Below, in pieces: positions 17,501-26,220 of a stretch of 64,000 bases of DNA. The DNA is from Hyphomicrobiales bacterium. GTDB lineage: Bacteria; Pseudomonadota; Alphaproteobacteria; Rhizobiales; Rhizobiaceae. The notes under the pieces were generated by a model. The model saw nothing but the letters and a program-made list of their open reading frames with translations. It was not told where the DNA came from and ran no database searches. How positions within the stretch are numbered: the first letter of the stretch is position 1; every line of letters starts with the position of its first letter. Made by a program: the position numbers and the translations under genes. The stretch is taken from assembly GCA_900465675.1 (NCBI GenBank), contig UBJR01000005.1, positions 434,001-498,000 on the forward strand, given 5' to 3'.

Positions 17501-17890
17501 TCAGAGCTCTCCTTTCTGGCGCATCTCGTCGCGGATAGAGCGTGCGACCCGGAAGGCTTCGACGCCGGCCGGAATGCCGCAATAAACCGCGATCTGCGTG
17601 AGTGCCGCCCTGAGCTCGTCATCGGTCAGCCCATTGCGGATGGCGCCGCGGAAATGGATGCCGAATTCATGCATGCGATTGAGCGCCGCCAGCATGCCGA
17701 GGTTCAAAAGGCTGCGCTGCTTGAGATCGAGACCGTCATCGGTCCAGGCCGTGCCCCAGCAATATTCGTTGAGCACATCCTGGAACGGGGCCGAGAAACT
17801 GTCGGCGCCGTTGATGGCGCGATCGACGTAGTCGTCGCCGAGAACCTTGCGCCGGACGGCCTCACCACTCTTTCTGAGCGCTTCATCCAT
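17501..17890 (-). CDS. Carboxymuconolactone decarboxylase (PcaC)-like protein
   Basis: 129-residue CMD-family protein. RSLLNLGMLAALNRMHEF and HFRGAIRNGLTDDE match the PcaC core, with YCWGTAW upstream. PcaC decarboxylates 4-carboxymuconolactone, but no other protocatechuate genes are here. CMD proteins also act on other cyclic or enamine acids, so a decarboxylation or isomerisation in the adjacent ring-degradation pathway is inferred. The absence of a CxxC motif argues against an AhpD-type peroxidase. It overlaps the end of the hydrolase gene by eight bases; last cistron of the catabolic block. Confidence 0.85.
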   Translation of the reverse strand: MDEALRKSGEAVRRKVLGDDYVDRAINGADSFSAPFQDVLNEYCWGTAWTDDGLDLKQRSLLNLGMLAALNRMHEFGIHFRGAIRNGLTDDELRAALTQIAVYCGIPAGVEAFRVARSIRDEMRQKGEL

Positions 17891-18692
17891 GGTTCGACTC
17901 CCCGGTTGTGAGGAACTCGCGCATCAGATCGGCAACCGTCTGCGGCGCCTCGATCAGGATCGAGTGGCGGAGGCCCGGCAGGATCGCGAGCTTCGAGCCT
18001 GGAATGCGCTCGTGCATGTAGCGGGCCATGCGCGGGTTCGACCCGGCATCGTCTTCGCCCGTCGCAATCAGCGCCGGGCAGCGGATCTGATCGAGGAATC
18101 CGCCGAAGTCGGTTTCCGCCAGCACGCGGTAGGCCGCCGCATAGCATTCCGGATCATTCTCGGCATCGCGCTGTCTAAGCGTCGCGATTACCTCCGGATT
18201 GTTGTCCTGGAATTCTTCGGTCAGCCACCGGGACAGCGATGCATTGTGATGGTCGGCAGGCGTGCCGGCGCGCAGCGCCGACAGCCGTTCGAGAACCCGC
18301 GTCCGCTCCTCCGGCGTCCGGCCAGCGACAGTCGATAGCAGCACCAGCTTGCGCAAGCGCTCGAGATGGGTCAACGCCAGGCGTTGTGCAATCAATCCGC
18401 CGAGCGAGAAGCCGGCGAGATTGAAAGTCGAGAAACCTGCCTTGTCGGCCAGCGCCAAAGCTTCATTGACGAAATCGTCGATCTCATAGCGGCCCTTGGC
18501 CCGGCTCGAATGGCCATGGCCGCGCAAATCGAAGGTCAGGATCGTGAACCTGTCCTTCAGACGCTCGACCACGCCCGACCATGCCTCAAGATAGGAGCCG
18601 ACGCCGTGGATGCAGACCAGCGGATCGCCGCTGCCGTCGATCCGGTAGTTGAGCGTCACGTCTGCGACGGTATGGCGCTGTGCCTCTGCCAT
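17883..18692 (-). CDS. Alpha/beta hydrolase of the flavin monooxygenase operon
   Basis: 269-residue alpha/beta hydrolase. The oxyanion motif is HGVGSYLEAW, nucleophile elbow GFSLGG (about residue 96), acid Asp region TGEDDAGSN and catalytic His in LRHSILIE. The start at 18692 is two bases from the oxygenase stop; the longer frame overlaps that gene. In related pathways (pyridoxine, trigonelline) an alpha/beta hydrolase cleaves an amidomethylene-succinate to succinate semialdehyde, an amine, CO2 and an acid. That role is plausible here but not proven. Confidence 0.88.
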   Translation of the reverse strand: MAEAQRHTVADVTLNYRIDGSGDPLVCIHGVGSYLEAWSGVVERLKDRFTILTFDLRGHGHSSRAKGRYEIDDFVNEALALADKAGFSTFNLAGFSLGGLIAQRLALTHLERLRKLVLLSTVAGRTPEERTRVLERLSALRAGTPADHHNASLSRWLTEEFQDNNPEVIATLRQRDAENDPECYAAAYRVLAETDFGGFLDQIRCPALIATGEDDAGSNPRMARYMHERIPGSKLAILPGLRHSILIEAPQTVADLMREFLTTGESNHG

Positions 18693-18694
18693 GA

Positions 18695-19771
18695 TCAGCC
18701 CGCCGCCGCCTTGCGCTGCTTGTCTTTTTCGCGTGCCGCGAAGAAGGGCATGATTTCCTTGACGAACAGCTCGATCGTCCGTTTCTGCAGCTCGAAGGGC
18801 AGATTGAAGGTGAGCCCGAGACAATACTGATCGACGCCGGCTGCCTCATAGACCAGCAGCTTTTCGATCGCCTCATCCGGCGTGCCGAACATCAGGTTCT
18901 TGCGGATGTTGTCCGGGTTGTAGTTGTCCTTGCCCTTGACCGCCTCATAGGGAACCGCTTCCGGAAACCCTTCGCGCACATTGCCGATATTCTGCATCAG
19001 GTTTTCGAAGGTGCGGCCGTAATCCATGCTGTGCTGGACAGCGGTTTCCCAGCCGTCCGCCTTGTCGTAGACGCAGGTGCGGCGCTGCATCATGAAGCGC
19101 GGGCGCGGGACTTCCGGATGGTCGGCAACGGCCTTGTTGAACTTGTCGGCCAGAACCTGGATTTCTGCGGCAGGCTGGGAGAGCGGTGTGGAGAGGATGC
19201 TGGCGCCGTTGGCGATCGCCCAGTCGAACGAGCCGGGATCGCGCGCCGCCACCCAGATCGGCGGATGCGGCTGTTGCAGCGGCTTCGGCACAGACGTCGC
19301 CGTCGGGAATTTCCAGTAGTGGCCGTCATGGGCATAGTCGCCGGCCCACAGCTTCTTCACCGCAGGAACGATCTCCTTCATATAGGCGACGCCTTCCTGC
19401 TGCGGCATGCCGCCCGCCATCCGGTCGAACTCGTACTGGTAGGAGCCGCGGGCGATGCCGAATTCCAGGCGCCCATTCGTCAGGTGATCGCAGAGCGCCG
19501 ATTCACCGGCGAGCCGGATCGGGCTCCAGTAGGGAGCGACGAGCGTCGAGGTGCCCAGGCGGATCTGCTGTGTATGCTGTGCCAGCCAGACGAGCGTCTG
19601 GAAAGGATTGGGAGAGATCGTGCATTCGATCGTGTGATGTTCGGCCGTCCACAGCGCCTCGAAGCCACCTTCGTCGGCCATCCGGGCAAGATGAAGAAGG
19701 TTGTTCTTGGCCGTCGACATCGAAACATCGGGCGAGAAGCGCTCCATGGTCAGCGATACTGCGAATTTCAT
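18695..19771 (-). CDS. LLM-class (luciferase-like) flavin-dependent monooxygenase
   Basis: 358-residue bacterial luciferase-fold oxygenase component that uses reduced flavin from a partner reductase. Family features are the N-terminal MKFAVSLTMERF strand, ALWTAEHHTIEC, RLGTSTLVAPYWSPIRLAGE, GRLEFGIARGSY and PPIWVAARDPGSFDWA. It is encoded 40 bp after the aldehyde dehydrogenase and in one operon with a flavin reductase, so a two-component monooxygenase is well supported. The combination with ALDH and hydrolase resembles TgnB of trigonelline degradation. The substrate is inferred. Confidence 0.9.
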   Translation of the reverse strand: MKFAVSLTMERFSPDVSMSTAKNNLLHLARMADEGGFEALWTAEHHTIECTISPNPFQTLVWLAQHTQQIRLGTSTLVAPYWSPIRLAGESALCDHLTNGRLEFGIARGSYQYEFDRMAGGMPQQEGVAYMKEIVPAVKKLWAGDYAHDGHYWKFPTATSVPKPLQQPHPPIWVAARDPGSFDWAIANGASILSTPLSQPAAEIQVLADKFNKAVADHPEVPRPRFMMQRRTCVYDKADGWETAVQHSMDYGRTFENLMQNIGNVREGFPEAVPYEAVKGKDNYNPDNIRKNLMFGTPDEAIEKLLVYEAAGVDQYCLGLTFNLPFELQKRTIELFVKEIMPFFAAREKDKQRKAAAG

Positions 19772-19811
19772 CTGCTAGCCTCCCGTTCGGGCTGAATTTT
19801 CTTCTGTGCCG

Positions 19812-21326
19812 TCACTTCAGACGGATGACGAAGGGGTCCTGCATTGCCCCGGAGTAATCGATGATGACGTTCTTCAACCGCGAGAATTCGTGCATCACCT
19901 CGAAACCGCCGCGGCGGCCATAGCCGCTCTCCTTGAAGCCGCCATTGGCGGACATGAAGGAGGCGGAACGGTAGGTATTGACCCAGACCGTTCCAGCCTC
20001 GATCTGATTGGCGAAGCGAAGTGCCCGGTCGATATCCTTGGTCCAGATGCCGGAGGCGAGGCCGTAATGGCTGTCATTGGCGAGCGCGATCATCTCCGCC
20101 TCGTCGCGGAACGGCATGACGCCGACCACCGGGCCAAAGATCTCGTCGCGCATGAAGCTCATGTCGTTCTGCGCATCGACCATGACGGTCGGCTCGAAAT
20201 ACCAGCCGCCGCTCGACAGGCCTTCCTTCTGGGGACGGCGGCCACCGGCTGCGATCTTCGCGCCTTCCTTGACGCCGGATGCCACGTAGCCCTCGACCTT
20301 GGTGAGCTGGTCGGCGAGCGCCAGCGGACCGATATCCGTCTCCTCGACCGTCGGCAGGCCGACACGGATGCGGGCGGTGCGGGCAACCAGTGCATCGATG
20401 AACTTGTCGTAGATACTGGCCTCGACGAAGCAGCGCGAACCGGCAACGCAGGTCTGGCCCGCCGCGGCAAAGACGCCGGACACGACACCGTTGACCGCAT
20501 GCTCGATCTCAACATCGCCGAACACGACATGCGGAGACTTGCCGCCAAGCTCTATCGAGCAGGGCACGAGGTTCTGCGCCGCATTGCCGGCGATGCGGCG
20601 GCCGGTCGCGGTGCTGCCGGTGAAGACATACTTCGAGACACCCGGATGGCGTGTCAGCGCCTCGCCCGCACTCTTACCGGTACCAGTGACGACATTGACG
20701 ACGCCTGCGGGAAAGCCCGCTTCATGGATCAGCTCGGCCAGCGCCAGCGTCGAGGCACTTGCATGTTCGGAGGGCTTGATGACGACGGTGTTGCCGATCG
20801 CCAGGCACGGCGCCAGCGTGCCGGTGAGCAGCATAAGCGGCGAATTCCAGGGCGTGATCATGCCGACGACGCCGAGCGGCTCGCGCAGGTTGAGGTTCAG
20901 CGTATCGACCCGGTTGATCGGGATGGTGTCGCCCTGCAGCTTGTCAGCCATGCCGGCGAAATAGTGATAGCTATCCGGCATCGAGCGCATCTGCGCCCGC
21001 GTTTCCTTCAGCAGCTTGCCATTGTCGCGCGTCTCGATCTCGGCCAGCGTATCGGCATTGGCCCGGACAAGCTCGGCAAGACGGCGCACCAGCGCGCCAC
21101 GATCGGTCTGCGTCATGCGGCGCCAGGCGGGGTTGCGGAAGGCAGCATTTGCTGCGGCAACGGCAGCCGCGACATCATCGGCATCGGCCTCCGCCAGATC
21201 GCACCAGCGCTCGCCGGTCGTCGGATCATAGCTTGCGATATAGTTGCCGTTCTTCGGCGCTACGAATTCGCCGTTGATGAACAGGCCCTGGCGCGAACCT
21301 TCGATGGAGCTGACTGTCGTCTTCAT
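19812..21326 (-). CDS. NAD(P)-dependent aldehyde dehydrogenase
   Basis: 504-residue aldehyde dehydrogenase. The active-site Cys is in AGQTCVAGSR, the general base Glu in SIELGGKSPH, and the cofactor region shows TPWNSPLML, KPSEHAS and FTGSTATGRRI. The ATG at 21326 begins MKTTVSSIEG and lies one base from the reductase stop. In the modelled pathway it oxidises the semialdehyde produced when the flavin monooxygenase opens the ring, analogous to TgnC. A generic betaine or gamma-aminobutyraldehyde dehydrogenase activity is possible by sequence alone. Confidence 0.93.
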   Translation of the reverse strand: MKTTVSSIEGSRQGLFINGEFVAPKNGNYIASYDPTTGERWCDLAEADADDVAAAVAAANAAFRNPAWRRMTQTDRGALVRRLAELVRANADTLAEIETRDNGKLLKETRAQMRSMPDSYHYFAGMADKLQGDTIPINRVDTLNLNLREPLGVVGMITPWNSPLMLLTGTLAPCLAIGNTVVIKPSEHASASTLALAELIHEAGFPAGVVNVVTGTGKSAGEALTRHPGVSKYVFTGSTATGRRIAGNAAQNLVPCSIELGGKSPHVVFGDVEIEHAVNGVVSGVFAAAGQTCVAGSRCFVEASIYDKFIDALVARTARIRVGLPTVEETDIGPLALADQLTKVEGYVASGVKEGAKIAAGGRRPQKEGLSSGGWYFEPTVMVDAQNDMSFMRDEIFGPVVGVMPFRDEAEMIALANDSHYGLASGIWTKDIDRALRFANQIEAGTVWVNTYRSASFMSANGGFKESGYGRRGGFEVMHEFSRLKNVIIDYSGAMQDPFVIRLK

Positions 21327-21327
21327 G

Positions 21328-22320
21328 TCACTGTCCTTGGTCTTGGGAGGCTTGGATCCAGGCACGGGCTTCGCCGTCGATCATCGCGACGCGGCCGCCA
21401 TCGTCGGAATCCATGTAGATGCCGAACCGGCCTGCCTGCCGCTCGCGCACATAGCGGCGCAGCATCGAACGCAGTTCGTGGGTGGCGATCGTCTCGTAGG
21501 GAAGATCGTCGATCGCAAAGAAACGGAGATCGGCGGGCAGATTGACGCCCTCCCCCTCGCCCGCCAGCCGCGCACGATAGACGAGATAGCCTGGATCGCT
21601 GTCGGCAACGTCGAAGACAGAGTAGAGGAAGGTCTCGTCCGGCATCAGCCGCAGTGCATCGCCGCCTTCGACGACCAGCTGGCTGTCAGCCTTGCGGCGG
21701 CGCGCCGAGGGAAGCACCCAGCTGCCCTTTCCGTCAGCCCGCAGCAGCAGGCCATCGCCGGCTTCGATCAGGTAGCCGATGATCATGCCATGAGAAGCGA
21801 GCCAGCCGGATGGCAGCGGATCCTTGACGCTGGCATAGCGGCCGCGGCAGAAGCCGAGTGGCGCGGTCGGGCTGGTGCCGAAAGCCCTGACCTGGCCGAT
21901 CAGAACCGTGTGATCGCCGGCATCAACCGAGCTGAAGGTCGTGCAGTCGAACCAGGTGAGACTATCCGTCAGAACAGGCGCACCGGTATGGATATGGTCG
22001 TGGGTGACGGACTGGAACTTGTCCGGCGACTTCGAGGCGAAGGTACCCGATACATCGACCTGGCCTTCATGGAGGATATTGACTGCAAAGCAACCGGCAC
22101 CCGTAAAGGCCTGATAGCTGGACGCGGACTTGGCGATGCAGACCAGAAGCAGCGGCGGATCCAGCGAAACCGAGGTGAAGGAATTCGCGGTCATGCCGCG
22201 CGGCGTGCCGTCCTCATCGCGGGTGGTGATGACGGTGACGCCCGTCACGAAGGTTCCGAAGGCCCGGCGCAGTGCGATCGGATCGATCGGCGCATCCGTC
22301 TTTGCCGCTATCTCCGCCAT
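21328..22320 (-). CDS. Flavin reductase (HpaC-like) with C-terminal extra domain
   Basis: 330 residues. Residues about 12-170 are a flavin reductase-like FMN-binding domain: AFGTFVTGVTVITTRDEDG, GMTANSFTSVSLDPPLLLVC, FAVNILHEGQ and FDCTTFSSVDAGDHTVLIG. Residues about 185-330 form an extra beta-rich domain (GMIIGYLIEAGDGLLLRADG, DPGYLVYRARL) that suggests a Nudix-like fold but has no canonical Nudix box. Such reductases supply reduced flavin to LLM oxygenases. The ATG at 22320 has GGAGGAGG nine to ten bases upstream; the longer frame is rejected. First gene of the catabolic operon. Confidence 0.88.
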   Translation of the reverse strand: MAEIAAKTDAPIDPIALRRAFGTFVTGVTVITTRDEDGTPRGMTANSFTSVSLDPPLLLVCIAKSASSYQAFTGAGCFAVNILHEGQVDVSGTFASKSPDKFQSVTHDHIHTGAPVLTDSLTWFDCTTFSSVDAGDHTVLIGQVRAFGTSPTAPLGFCRGRYASVKDPLPSGWLASHGMIIGYLIEAGDGLLLRADGKGSWVLPSARRRKADSQLVVEGGDALRLMPDETFLYSVFDVADSDPGYLVYRARLAGEGEGVNLPADLRFFAIDDLPYETIATHELRSMLRRYVRERQAGRFGIYMDSDDGGRVAMIDGEARAWIQASQDQGQ

Positions 22321-22485
22321 GCTTTCGTGCCTCCTCCGTTTGTTGAAGAGGAGGCTATCGCTGCCTGTCCGGTGGTTCTTCCGCGCCTTCAAAGGAAAGG
22401 CAGGAAAACTTCTGCTGCGATCCATAGGAGAGGGAAAGTGGCCGCGCGAAAGCACTGCAAGCGAGGATAACGGGGCTGTGGGAGA

Positions 22486-24321
22486 TTACTTTCCGGCCGT
22501 TGCGCGGTTGTCGATGACGCCATGCAGGCGGATCGCCAGTTCGACCGCAAAGCGCTTTTCCGGCATCTCGACATCGACGCCGAAGAGTTCCTGGATGCGC
22601 GACAGCCGATAGCGCAACGTCGTCACATGCAGGCCCATCGTATCGGCGCAGGCCTGGCTGCGGCAGCCTTCCTGCAGGTAGGTAGACAGCGTCTCGAGAT
22701 AGGGCGTGCCGTTCTCGCGGTCATGCTCGGCAATGGCGCCGACGCTTTCCTGCACGAAGCTGCGCACGTCGCCGGCTTCGGACGCCGCAACCAGCATCGG
22801 CAGCGGCCCGAAATCCTGAGCGGAAACGGCGCCTGTCAGCCCGAAGGAGCGGCCGATGCGGATCATCCGGCTGCAGCGTTCCCAGGCGGCGGGATAATCG
22901 GAAAGCGCGGCACAGCGGTTACCCGCGACGACCACGGGCGGCTCGTCGAAATAGCGGCCGAGCTCCTCGGCAATCCGCCGTGTCAGCTTGGCCGTGCGTT
23001 CCTGCCGCTTGCTCGGATCATGCGGAACCAGGCACACGACGCCGCCATCAATCGCGATCAGGCTCGCCTGCAGCGATGCCTGCTGCATGATGCGTGCAAG
23101 GGTGTGTTCTACATCGACGGAAGCCCCGCCGAACGCCTTCGTCTTGTCGGGAAAATCGATGACGATCATCTGCTGCGGCGTCGCGAAATTGAGCCCCAGC
23201 CTTTGGGCGCGCTGGGCGACATCTCCGGCATTGCGCCATCTGGCCTCGACGATCTCGAAGAACAGCTCGGTCTGTGTGCGGGTCTCAAACCGGAAGCGGA
23301 TGAAACTGCGCATCATCTGGACGCTGAGCGCGAACTTGGCGCTGTCGAGCATCAGGAGATCGAGATCGCTGAACTCGCGCGAGGTGGGGAAGATGATCAA
23401 GGCCCCCACCAGCTGGTTATCGACCATCAGTGCCTCGATGCGGGCCGAGATCTTGAAGCGCTGCGTGCCATCATCGAGAAACAGGCTCGCGGCATCGGTC
23501 GTGCCACGATCGATCGCCTCGCGCGCCGCCTTCATTAGCGGCCGGGCAAAGACGGTGGACGCGGCCTCCTGCCACGAGGCCTCGTCATAAAGCCCATTTG
23601 GCGGCCGCCCCGCGATCACCTGATTGGCGGTGAAATCGACAACCACAGTCGGGTTCGGCAGCATCATGCCGACCATCGCGGACAGCGGCGCAACCGCACC
23701 GTCACTAAGCACATGTTCGAGCAGCGAGGTATGCGCCTGCAGCGCCCGCTCCAGCCGCTGCGCCGCGCGCTTCTCTGCCTCAAGCCGGTGCTCGCGCTCG
23801 ACGGCGATGGCGCCCATGTGAATGATGGTGCCGAGAAAGGCGAGGTCGTCTTCGGTGACATCGGTGATCTGCCGGGAGATGACGCTCAGCACCATCGGCC
23901 GGCCCTCGGCATCCCGGCAGTTCATCGGCATCACGACGACCGTGCGGTAGTCGCGCTCGAAGGCTTCCTTGCGATAACCCGGAAACTCGGCCGTCTCGCG
24001 CGCGTCGCGGATATAGACGGGCTCGTTGCGCTGCAGGGCAATCAGCGACGGGCTTGTCGCCAGTTCCCATCGGTCCGGCAGCTGGCGTTCGATCAGCGTC
24101 GGATCGTAGCGGACGATGACATAGGCATAGCCGTGCGCCGCATCGATGCCCATGATCGAACCAAGCGACCAATGGGCGTGACGGCAGGCGGCCGCGATCA
24201 GGTGCTGCAGCACGGTCTGAAGGTCGCCGCCGCTGTTGATCTGGCTCGCGACGTCGCGGAGCGCCAATATCTGAGACTTCTGATCCAACCTGCCTCGCTC
24301 CCCCCGGCTGGCGCGTATCAT
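22486..24321 (-). CDS. GAF/PucR-type transcriptional regulator
   Basis: 611 residues. An N-terminal GAF domain (about 20-175) is followed by a long middle region with an alpha/beta GGDEF-like or PucR-type fold, and a C-terminal PucR helix-turn-helix with ACADTMGLHVTTLRYRLSRIQ. Proteins of this group activate degradation of purines, amides and other nitrogen compounds. It lies upstream of the flavin reductase gene on the same strand and is divergent from the AA_synth gene, with 135 bp between. It is the obvious candidate regulator of the ring-degradation operon, responding either to the substrate or to a pathway intermediate. Confidence 0.85.
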   Translation of the reverse strand: MIRASRGERGRLDQKSQILALRDVASQINSGGDLQTVLQHLIAAACRHAHWSLGSIMGIDAAHGYAYVIVRYDPTLIERQLPDRWELATSPSLIALQRNEPVYIRDARETAEFPGYRKEAFERDYRTVVVMPMNCRDAEGRPMVLSVISRQITDVTEDDLAFLGTIIHMGAIAVEREHRLEAEKRAAQRLERALQAHTSLLEHVLSDGAVAPLSAMVGMMLPNPTVVVDFTANQVIAGRPPNGLYDEASWQEAASTVFARPLMKAAREAIDRGTTDAASLFLDDGTQRFKISARIEALMVDNQLVGALIIFPTSREFSDLDLLMLDSAKFALSVQMMRSFIRFRFETRTQTELFFEIVEARWRNAGDVAQRAQRLGLNFATPQQMIVIDFPDKTKAFGGASVDVEHTLARIMQQASLQASLIAIDGGVVCLVPHDPSKRQERTAKLTRRIAEELGRYFDEPPVVVAGNRCAALSDYPAAWERCSRMIRIGRSFGLTGAVSAQDFGPLPMLVAASEAGDVRSFVQESVGAIAEHDRENGTPYLETLSTYLQEGCRSQACADTMGLHVTTLRYRLSRIQELFGVDVEMPEKRFAVELAIRLHGVIDNRATAGK

Positions 24322-24456
24322 GCGCGCGGCCTCAATAGAAATCTACTCCGTTTCGATGGAAGCTGAAGCCATCCGCTTCCGCCGATCAAAGGAAGACGTT
24401 CGCCGTTTAGCCGCTAGGCTTCTAGCCAGTTTCAACATTTCGTATCGGCGCAAGGC

Positions 24457-25050
24457 ATGACACTCGGCATCAGAAAGATTTCCACCTTCCTCGAAGAAAC
24501 GCATGTCGAAGGCGGCAAGGCAGCGCCTCGGCCGGTGACCATGGTCGTGGTGGCAGCAGTGATCCAGAACCCCTGGGCCGGGCGCGGCTTCGTCGAGAAC
24601 CTGCGGCCGGAGATCATCCGAATTGCCGGCGAACTCAGCCACGAGATGACCAGCCGCCTGTTGCGGCAGATGGATGCCGAGAAGATCGAGGCCTGCGGCA
24701 AGGCGGCAGCGGTCGGCATCAACGGCGAGATCGAACATGCCTCGGCGATGATCCATACGCTGCGCTTTGGCAACCCGTTCCGCGAGGCGATCGGCGGCAC
24801 CAACTATCTGGAATTCGCCAATACCCGCAACGGCCCCGGCGCCCTGCTATCGCTGCCGATGATGCACAAGAGCGAGAGCGGCAAGCGCTCACACTTCCTG
24901 ACCGCCAACTTCATGATTGCCGATGCCCCGGGCGCTGATGAAATCATCGTCGCGATCGGCGCGGCCGACGGCGGCCGGCCGCATGCGCGCATCGCCGACC
25001 GGTTCCAGGATATTGCCGAGATGGAAGCCGAAAAGGCAGCCAAGGGCTAA
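24457..25050 (+). CDS. AA_synth (PF06684) family protein
   Basis: 197-residue member of the so-called amino acid synthesis family, whose biochemical role is not established. IRKISTFLEETHVEGG, NPWAGRGFVENL, GEIEHASAMIHTLRFGNPFR and HARIADRFQDI are characteristic. Members recur beside two-component flavin monooxygenases, amidases and hydrolases, which hints at a step in nitrogen-heterocycle or amide catabolism. Here it is divergent from the PucR regulator of the oxygenase cluster. The stop is only six bases from the convergent lysozyme gene. I would treat it as an unassigned pathway enzyme. Confidence 0.85.
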   Translation: MTLGIRKISTFLEETHVEGGKAAPRPVTMVVVAAVIQNPWAGRGFVENLRPEIIRIAGELSHEMTSRLLRQMDAEKIEACGKAAAVGINGEIEHASAMIHTLRFGNPFREAIGGTNYLEFANTRNGPGALLSLPMMHKSESGKRSHFLTANFMIADAPGADEIIVAIGAADGGRPHARIADRFQDIAEMEAEKAAKG

Positions 25051-25056
25051 CCCGGG

Positions 25057-26010
25057 CTACCGGCCCCCGTCGCCGGGAATTGCCGCGGTGATGATCGTGT
25101 CGGCCGCAATCAAGCGGTCGAACACGCCGGGGAGCTCGATCTTTGCCAGGATCAGCGGCGGATCGGGATCTCCGGGCGGCAGCAGACGGCCCTGCGGCCA
25201 GATGGCTTTCAGCTCCTCCCGGTTTACTGAGGCGAGGTTGACATCGATATCCGTCAGCGTTCCCGGCACCCGGTAGGGGCAGCGTCTCGTCGAGCAGTTC
25301 GACGCCGAGGAGAATTGCCACAGGAAATATTGCTGCCAGTTGCCCATCGGAAATGTGCCGCCGACATCAGGCTTGTAGCGCGCATACCAGATCGGCAGCC
25401 GTGCCAGCACCGGATAGATCTGCCGGTAGGCGGCGATATAGCGGGCGGTCGCGTGGTTGACGTAAAGGATCGGATAGCGGCCGGTGCGGGTTCGGATATG
25501 CCCGGCAAAGATCTGCGCATCAGACAGCGACATGAACTGATCGGTGTCGAGCCCCTCGAGATCGAGGACCATCAGGTCGTCGGGGCCGGGCTCTGCGTAG
25601 TCCAGAAAGTGGTTGGCCTGATCAACCGGGTTGCCGGGTCTGGCGACATGATAGGCGCCCCATAGCAGCCCGCTCTGCTTGGCAATGAATTTCCGGGTCT
25701 GATAGAGCTCGCGGCTGACCGCATATTTGCGCCACATCGTCTTGCAATGCGCGACGGTATCGCCGCGATGCTCGCCGCTGCAATCAAACACTTCCGGAAG
25801 CCCGTCCGAGGCCTTGGAAATCATCCCGGCGATCCGCTTGTCGGTGAGCAGAGCATCCCAGTCGATCGCGTTCATCTCATAGGCATCGACGATAAGCGCC
25901 GCATCCTGGCGGTTCCAGGGGGCCGCGTCGCGCGCGCCAGCGGAAGGACCGGCCAGTGAGAGACCGGCCGCCATGAGGTATGCAAACACCCATCTAAGGG
26001 ATCGCCGCAT
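25057..26010 (-). CDS. Secreted GH25 lysozyme-like protein
   Basis: 317 residues with an N-terminal signal peptide (MRRSLRWVFAYLMAAG, cleavage near GARDAAP). The GH25 muramidase barrel is recognisable: DAYEMNAIDWDAL strand with the first Asp, GLLWGAYHVARPGN, the catalytic DxE in MVLDLEGLD, YPILYVNHAT and NWQQYFLWQFSS. Four cysteines in the C-terminal third may form disulfides. It would cleave peptidoglycan in the periplasm or outside the cell. The ATG at 26010 is preferred over a TTG at 26037. No phage genes are adjacent. Confidence 0.85.
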   Translation of the reverse strand: MRRSLRWVFAYLMAAGLSLAGPSAGARDAAPWNRQDAALIVDAYEMNAIDWDALLTDKRIAGMISKASDGLPEVFDCSGEHRGDTVAHCKTMWRKYAVSRELYQTRKFIAKQSGLLWGAYHVARPGNPVDQANHFLDYAEPGPDDLMVLDLEGLDTDQFMSLSDAQIFAGHIRTRTGRYPILYVNHATARYIAAYRQIYPVLARLPIWYARYKPDVGGTFPMGNWQQYFLWQFSSASNCSTRRCPYRVPGTLTDIDVNLASVNREELKAIWPQGRLLPPGDPDPPLILAKIELPGVFDRLIAADTIITAAIPGDGGR

Positions 26011-26184
26011 CGACCGCCCTCTGTTCGTGCCGGGCAATTATATTAGATCATGCTTGCGCGAAACTGCGCCGGAGCGGCAGGGGGTAAACGGTGCTACGCC
26101 TTTCGGACGAATTGCCGAAGCGGCAGCCGTCTCCCATATCCATTTGGCTATGGTGAAAAGGACAGATGACCGACACCAATGCGG

Positions 26185-26220
26185 GGCCCGCTGAACCGGA
26201 ATTCGGCGGGCCTCCTTTTC
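26185..26220 (+). terminator. Plus-strand terminator-like hairpin
   Basis: Eleven-pair stem GGCCCGCTGAA / TTCGGCGGGCC (one G-T wobble) with a six-base loop, followed by TCCTTTTCTT on the plus strand. No plus-strand protein gene lies immediately upstream, so it may end an unannotated transcript, or act for the convergent minus-strand gene in spite of lacking a T-tract that way. Confidence 0.55.

Noticed and set aside
19806..21545. 579-residue plus-strand frame opposite the aldehyde dehydrogenase
   Set aside because: Antisense shadow of a gene with intact catalytic motifs; no signal or domain of its own.
25057..26010. GH25 lysozyme taken as evidence for a prophage
   Set aside because: It has its own signal peptide and no neighbouring phage structural, holin or integrase genes.
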